NCBI GenBank assembly: GCA_902491215.1
Contig: CABUGV010000004.1
Span: 1-64,000, forward strand
From: 43-108 sp001915545
GTDB lineage: Bacteria; Bacteroidota; Bacteroidia; Bacteroidales; Bacteroidaceae
Length of the DNA stretch: 64,000 nucleotides
Direction: 5' to 3'
In this document: one piece after another, positions 61,231-64,000 of the stretch
Position numbering within the stretch: position 1 is the first letter of the stretch
How the letters are laid out: each line of letters begins with the position of its first letter
Notes under the pieces: generated by a model
Database searches by the model: none
Seen by the model: the letters and a program-made list of their open reading frames with translations, nothing else
What the model was told of the DNA's origin: nothing
Made by a program: the position numbers and the translations under genes

Positions 61231-62883
61231 ATGTCTATCAAAAGCAAACATATATCAGCGGCAATAGCTATAATGACGGCCGCAAACGTATCGGCACAGA
61301 TGAACAATGTCATCGAAGTCGAGAACGAATATGCACCTATAGTTGCAGATGCAAACAAGATCAATGTGCTTCCTGATGTTGAAGAAACAAAAGTGAATCC
61401 AGGAAACATCGAATATGCAACAACTCCTCAGCCTGTAAGAAAATACATATTCCAGCCAATGTGGGCTGCTCAATCGGATGCAACTGTCAAAGGCGCAAAG
61501 AAAGGATTTGCAGAACTGGGATATGGAAACTACAACAATCTGATAGGTCGTGCCGCATACGGCATAGATTTTACAACAGACGATCAGCTCGACATTAATT
61601 TCGACATCAACGGATTCAACGGCACATTCGACAATTTTGATCAAACGTCCGAATGGAAACGCAGATTTTATGATACATCTGCCGGTATCAAATACGAACA
61701 CAGATTCTCGCACACATCATCCTTGATTGTTGACGCCCACTACAGAAACCAGTCCTTCAATTATCAGCCTTACAGCATTGCTTGCGATCCGACGGATAAG
61801 CAAGTGAACCGTATGGGTGGAATAAACGTAGGCGTTACACCGTACAACTTCGGTGCTTTCAGCATTGGAGGAGGTTTGGGATTTGAAGCTTTCAGTCAAG
61901 CGCACGCAAATTATGCAAGTGACAATTGCGATGAGACAATCATAAAGGCAAAGCTCCTTTTAGGCTATCAGTTGAACGACGACATGTCCATAGACCTCGG
62001 CATTGACGTCCACAACGCAGGCTATACAAACGAAGATTTCACTGATTACACATCGTTCAACATCGCTCCGCACTTCAATCTTGAAAAAGAAAAATTTAGT
62101 TTGAAGGCAGGATTGCAGATTTACGCAACTTCAGGATTCAGCAGTGACTTCTACATTTCTCCAGATGTAAGTTTCGCTTATATGCCATCCAAGAAGACAA
62201 AGTTGTATGTAAAAGCAGAAGGAGGTGCAATATACAACAGCTTCTTGAGATATAACGCTACAACTCCTTACTGGCTCAACTACAATCAGGAAAAGAACCA
62301 GTTCGACCAGCTTCGCTCTGCAGTCGGAATAAAGTTCACACCTGCAAAAGGTTTGTATTTCGACATAAACGGAGGTTTCGACATGTCAAAGAACAGAATG
62401 GAGCTGTGCTTAAGCAATTGGACTGGACCTATATCGCAAGCGCCACTCTACAATGATATAGTAACCAGCGATGGAAGCCGGTTCCACATCAATGCCGACA
62501 TCAAATATCGCTACAAGGACATATTTGAACTGAGTTTTGCAAACAGATTGAACTTCTGTAGCACAGAAGGCAATAATTATGCAGAAGAAGTCGTTCTCGG
62601 CTGGCGTCCGGTTATAGATTTAGACTGGAATGCATACGTACGTATAGTTGAAGGACTGAGATTCGGACTCTCCTATCAGTGCCAGTCATTCAAGGAATAC
62701 GATGATGCCTACTACAACCGCCCAACTACAAACAATCTTGGAGCAGAACTTTCATACACATTCCCATTCAATCTGACAATTTTTGTCAAGGGAGACAATC
62801 TGCTCAACCAAGATTACGACCACTACATGTACTACAAAGCTGAAGGCATAAATTTCATAGGCGGCGCAGCAATAACATTCTGA
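61231..62883 (+). CDS. Outer-membrane beta-barrel protein with N-terminal periplasmic extension
   Basis: A protein of 550 residues (ATG at 61231; an ATG at 61207 would add eight). The signal peptide ends near NVSAQ. A polar extension (about 25-85; ENEYAPIVADANKINVLPD) is followed by strand-rich sequence to a C-terminal aromatic residue (AAITF), the barrel signature. There is no plug domain, so it differs from the TonB receptors in this window. It follows the TPR gene by 46 bp and is likely its membrane partner. Function unknown. Confidence 0.8.
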   Translation: MSIKSKHISAAIAIMTAANVSAQMNNVIEVENEYAPIVADANKINVLPDVEETKVNPGNIEYATTPQPVRKYIFQPMWAAQSDATVKGAKKGFAELGYGNYNNLIGRAAYGIDFTTDDQLDINFDINGFNGTFDNFDQTSEWKRRFYDTSAGIKYEHRFSHTSSLIVDAHYRNQSFNYQPYSIACDPTDKQVNRMGGINVGVTPYNFGAFSIGGGLGFEAFSQAHANYASDNCDETIIKAKLLLGYQLNDDMSIDLGIDVHNAGYTNEDFTDYTSFNIAPHFNLEKEKFSLKAGLQIYATSGFSSDFYISPDVSFAYMPSKKTKLYVKAEGGAIYNSFLRYNATTPYWLNYNQEKNQFDQLRSAVGIKFTPAKGLYFDINGGFDMSKNRMELCLSNWTGPISQAPLYNDIVTSDGSRFHINADIKYRYKDIFELSFANRLNFCSTEGNNYAEEVVLGWRPVIDLDWNAYVRIVEGLRFGLSYQCQSFKEYDDAYYNRPTTNNLGAELSYTFPFNLTIFVKGDNLLNQDYDHYMYYKAEGINFIGGAAITF

Positions 62884-62902
62884 AAGAAGAACACTTGACA
62901 AG

Positions 62903-63337
62903 ATGAAGCATACTTCAAGAAAACGCATGACAGCATTACTGCCGGTATCTTTTGCGATGCTGGCAATAATGCTGTTCAGCATTATACCGCATCATCACCA
63001 CAAACAGATTGTATGCACTATCATTGAAGAATGCATCCATCACAGCAAAAGCGACCAGCACAACCAAAACCACGACAACCATTCCGACAACGAATCGACT
63101 TGTATTTCAAACCTGAAATATATAAAGGCCTCATCGGCTGAAAGAAACAATTCGTTGTCAAACGACATAAAATACCCTTTATCACAGCCAGGTATAATAT
63201 TTGAAAACTGCACACTTCTACCTTCACCAGCTTTATCTGGAACGGCATCCAGCCTGCAGAATATATACTTCATATCCGCTCTGCAATCTATTGTAGTTCC
63301 GATAAACGGATTGCGTGCACCCCCATTTCTTTCGTAA
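62903..63337 (+). CDS. Small histidine-rich exported protein (DUF6769-like)
   Basis: A protein of 144 residues. An N-terminal hydrophobic segment (about 12-29; PVSFAMLAIMLFSII) is followed by PHHHHKQIV and a second His-rich run HHSKSDQHNQNHDNHSDN. From memory it resembles DUF6769, small proteins before RND metal-efflux genes. His clusters suggest metal binding. It precedes the metal-efflux adaptor gene, 217 bp apart, with the promoter of the latter in between. Confidence 0.65.
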   Translation: MKHTSRKRMTALLPVSFAMLAIMLFSIIPHHHHKQIVCTIIEECIHHSKSDQHNQNHDNHSDNESTCISNLKYIKASSAERNNSLSNDIKYPLSQPGIIFENCTLLPSPALSGTASSLQNIYFISALQSIVVPINGLRAPPFLS

Positions 63338-63518
63338 ATAAAAAGTATCCTTATCTTTCCACACACTATCAAACATTCAGCCTGACAAAACCGTACAGGC
63401 CGAAACTTTATACTCTCAAAACCAGTATTTCATAGGGAAAGAATAAGGAAAAGCACAAACTATATTCAATTTTCATACAGCACACAGGATTGCAACCACA
63501 TTGCACATTCTGTGCGCA

Positions 63519-63526
63519 TAAATTTG
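63519..63526 (+). promoter_or_regulatory. -7 box of the efflux adaptor gene
   Basis: TAAATTTG followed by C, 28 bp before the ATG at 63554. Confidence 0.5.
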
Positions 63527-63553
63527 CATATACATATCAAAATATACAAAGAA

Positions 63554-64000
63554 ATGAAAGCAAAAGTATTTTTCCTGCTGGCAACAGCTGTACTCTTCGC
63601 AACTACGTCGTGCAAACATACACACTCAGAAGACGAACATAGTGCAGAAGAACACGAATCCCACAAACATGAAAATGAAATAATATTCACGCAGGCTCAA
63701 TCCAAGGCATGCGGTTTGAAGACAGAAACGGTAAAACCGTCCACATTCTCCGAGATACTTCACGTAAGCGGACAAATAATGCCGGCTCCAGGCGATGAAG
63801 CCACAGTGACAGCCACATCCGACGGAATAGTCAACCTTAACGCCAAACTGGCCGTACCAGGAGCCACAGTAAGCAAAGGTTCAATGATTGCTATCGTATC
63901 AGCAAAGAATCTTGCCAGCGGCGACCCTATAACCAAAGCACGCATAGCCTACAAAACTGCAAAGAAAGAATTTGAGCGTGCAGAAAAGCTTGTAAAAGAC
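63554..64000 (+). CDS. RND efflux periplasmic adaptor, CusB/CzcB type (partial, cut by window end)
   Basis: The first 149 residues of a lipoprotein: signal peptide with lipobox ATTSC (Cys about 20), then a His/Glu-rich metal-binding-like segment (KHTHSEDEHSAEEHESHKHE-like, about 21-40) and the adaptor start (ILHVSGQIMPAPGDEATV, VVLNAKLAVPGATVSKGS-type barrel-sandwich region, about 70-110). It forms the bridge of a heavy-metal RND pump and precedes further efflux genes outside the window. The His-rich N-terminus points to Cu, Zn, Cd or Co. Confidence 0.85.
   Translation, partial: MKAKVFFLLATAVLFATTSCKHTHSEDEHSAEEHESHKHENEIIFTQAQSKACGLKTETVKPSTFSEILHVSGQIMPAPGDEATVTATSDGIVNLNAKLAVPGATVSKGSMIAIVSAKNLASGDPITKARIAYKTAKKEFERAEKLVKD

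Overview
The window looks like a chromosome segment of a gut-type Bacteroidales bacterium (Bacteroidaceae/Prevotellaceae range). Many starts are preceded by the Bacteroidetes -7 box TAnnTTTG, often with TTTG or TTG about 20 bp upstream. Start codons sit behind A-rich leaders rather than strong Shine-Dalgarno sites. The gene set is also characteristic: outer-membrane barrels of the OMP_b-brl_3 type, a DUF4369-like thioredoxin-fold lipoprotein, a succinyl-CoA:acetate CoA-transferase and a B12-linked acyl-CoA carboxylase. No rRNA, tRNA, CRISPR array or cas gene is visible.

Layout. (1) 1-5720: accessory DNA. A transposase tail is followed by a small integrative element (353-5720) bounded by a 17-bp direct repeat. 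It carries a tyrosine integrase, a DUF6043-like protein, an ORF6N protein fused to a phospholipase-D-like domain, an excisionase-type HTH protein and a superfamily 3 primase-helicase, all transcribed leftwards. (2) 5.9-15.3 kb: a GNAT acetyltransferase, a membrane-anchored winged-helix regulator next to an outer-membrane barrel, an MBL hydrolase, a glycosyltransferase/LpxH-like pair, mannose-1-phosphate guanylyltransferase and a thioredoxin-fold lipoprotein. (3) 15.4-25.0 kb: pnp, a lipoprotein and a leftward menaquinone operon (thioesterase-menF-menD-menB-menC-menE). (4) 25.7-36.4 kb: cysE, an RlmL-type methyltransferase, a DPP4-type peptidase, purD, membrane proteins, a histidine phosphatase and the CoA-transferase. 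(5) 36.5-46.9 kb: a second barrel, dacB, a PH-domain protein, nadB, an M16 protease and a YgjP-like metallopeptidase. (6) 47-52 kb: a candidate small RNA, then a secreted GH3/nitroreductase/DUF2264 operon. (7) 52.3-56.5 kb: a cobalamin riboswitch and a three-gene biotin-dependent carboxylase operon. (8) 56.5-64 kb: greA with a GraL-like terminated leader, HIT and Nudix genes, a periplasmic TPR protein with a barrel partner, and the start of a metal-efflux operon that runs off the window.

Metabolically, the menaquinone genes serve anaerobic fumarate respiration. The riboswitch-linked carboxylase and the succinate CoA-transferase fit the succinate/methylmalonyl-CoA/propionate route. nadB, cysE, purD, pnp and greA are housekeeping.

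The most unusual signals are non-coding. Three intergenic arrays (about 25.5, 39.2 and 52.1 kb) share degenerate tandem units of 22 nt with a palindromic GCGAGnGCTCGC-like core. An approximately 290-nt promoter-to-terminator unit at 47.1-47.4 kb has no sizeable ORF. The greA leader has a promoter and an early terminator, as for E. coli GraL. TGTCAG repeats with 11-bp spacing lie between the membrane-bound regulator and its neighbouring barrel gene. The riboswitch leader ends in a chain of two tiny ORFs joined by ATGA overlaps to the carboxylase gene.
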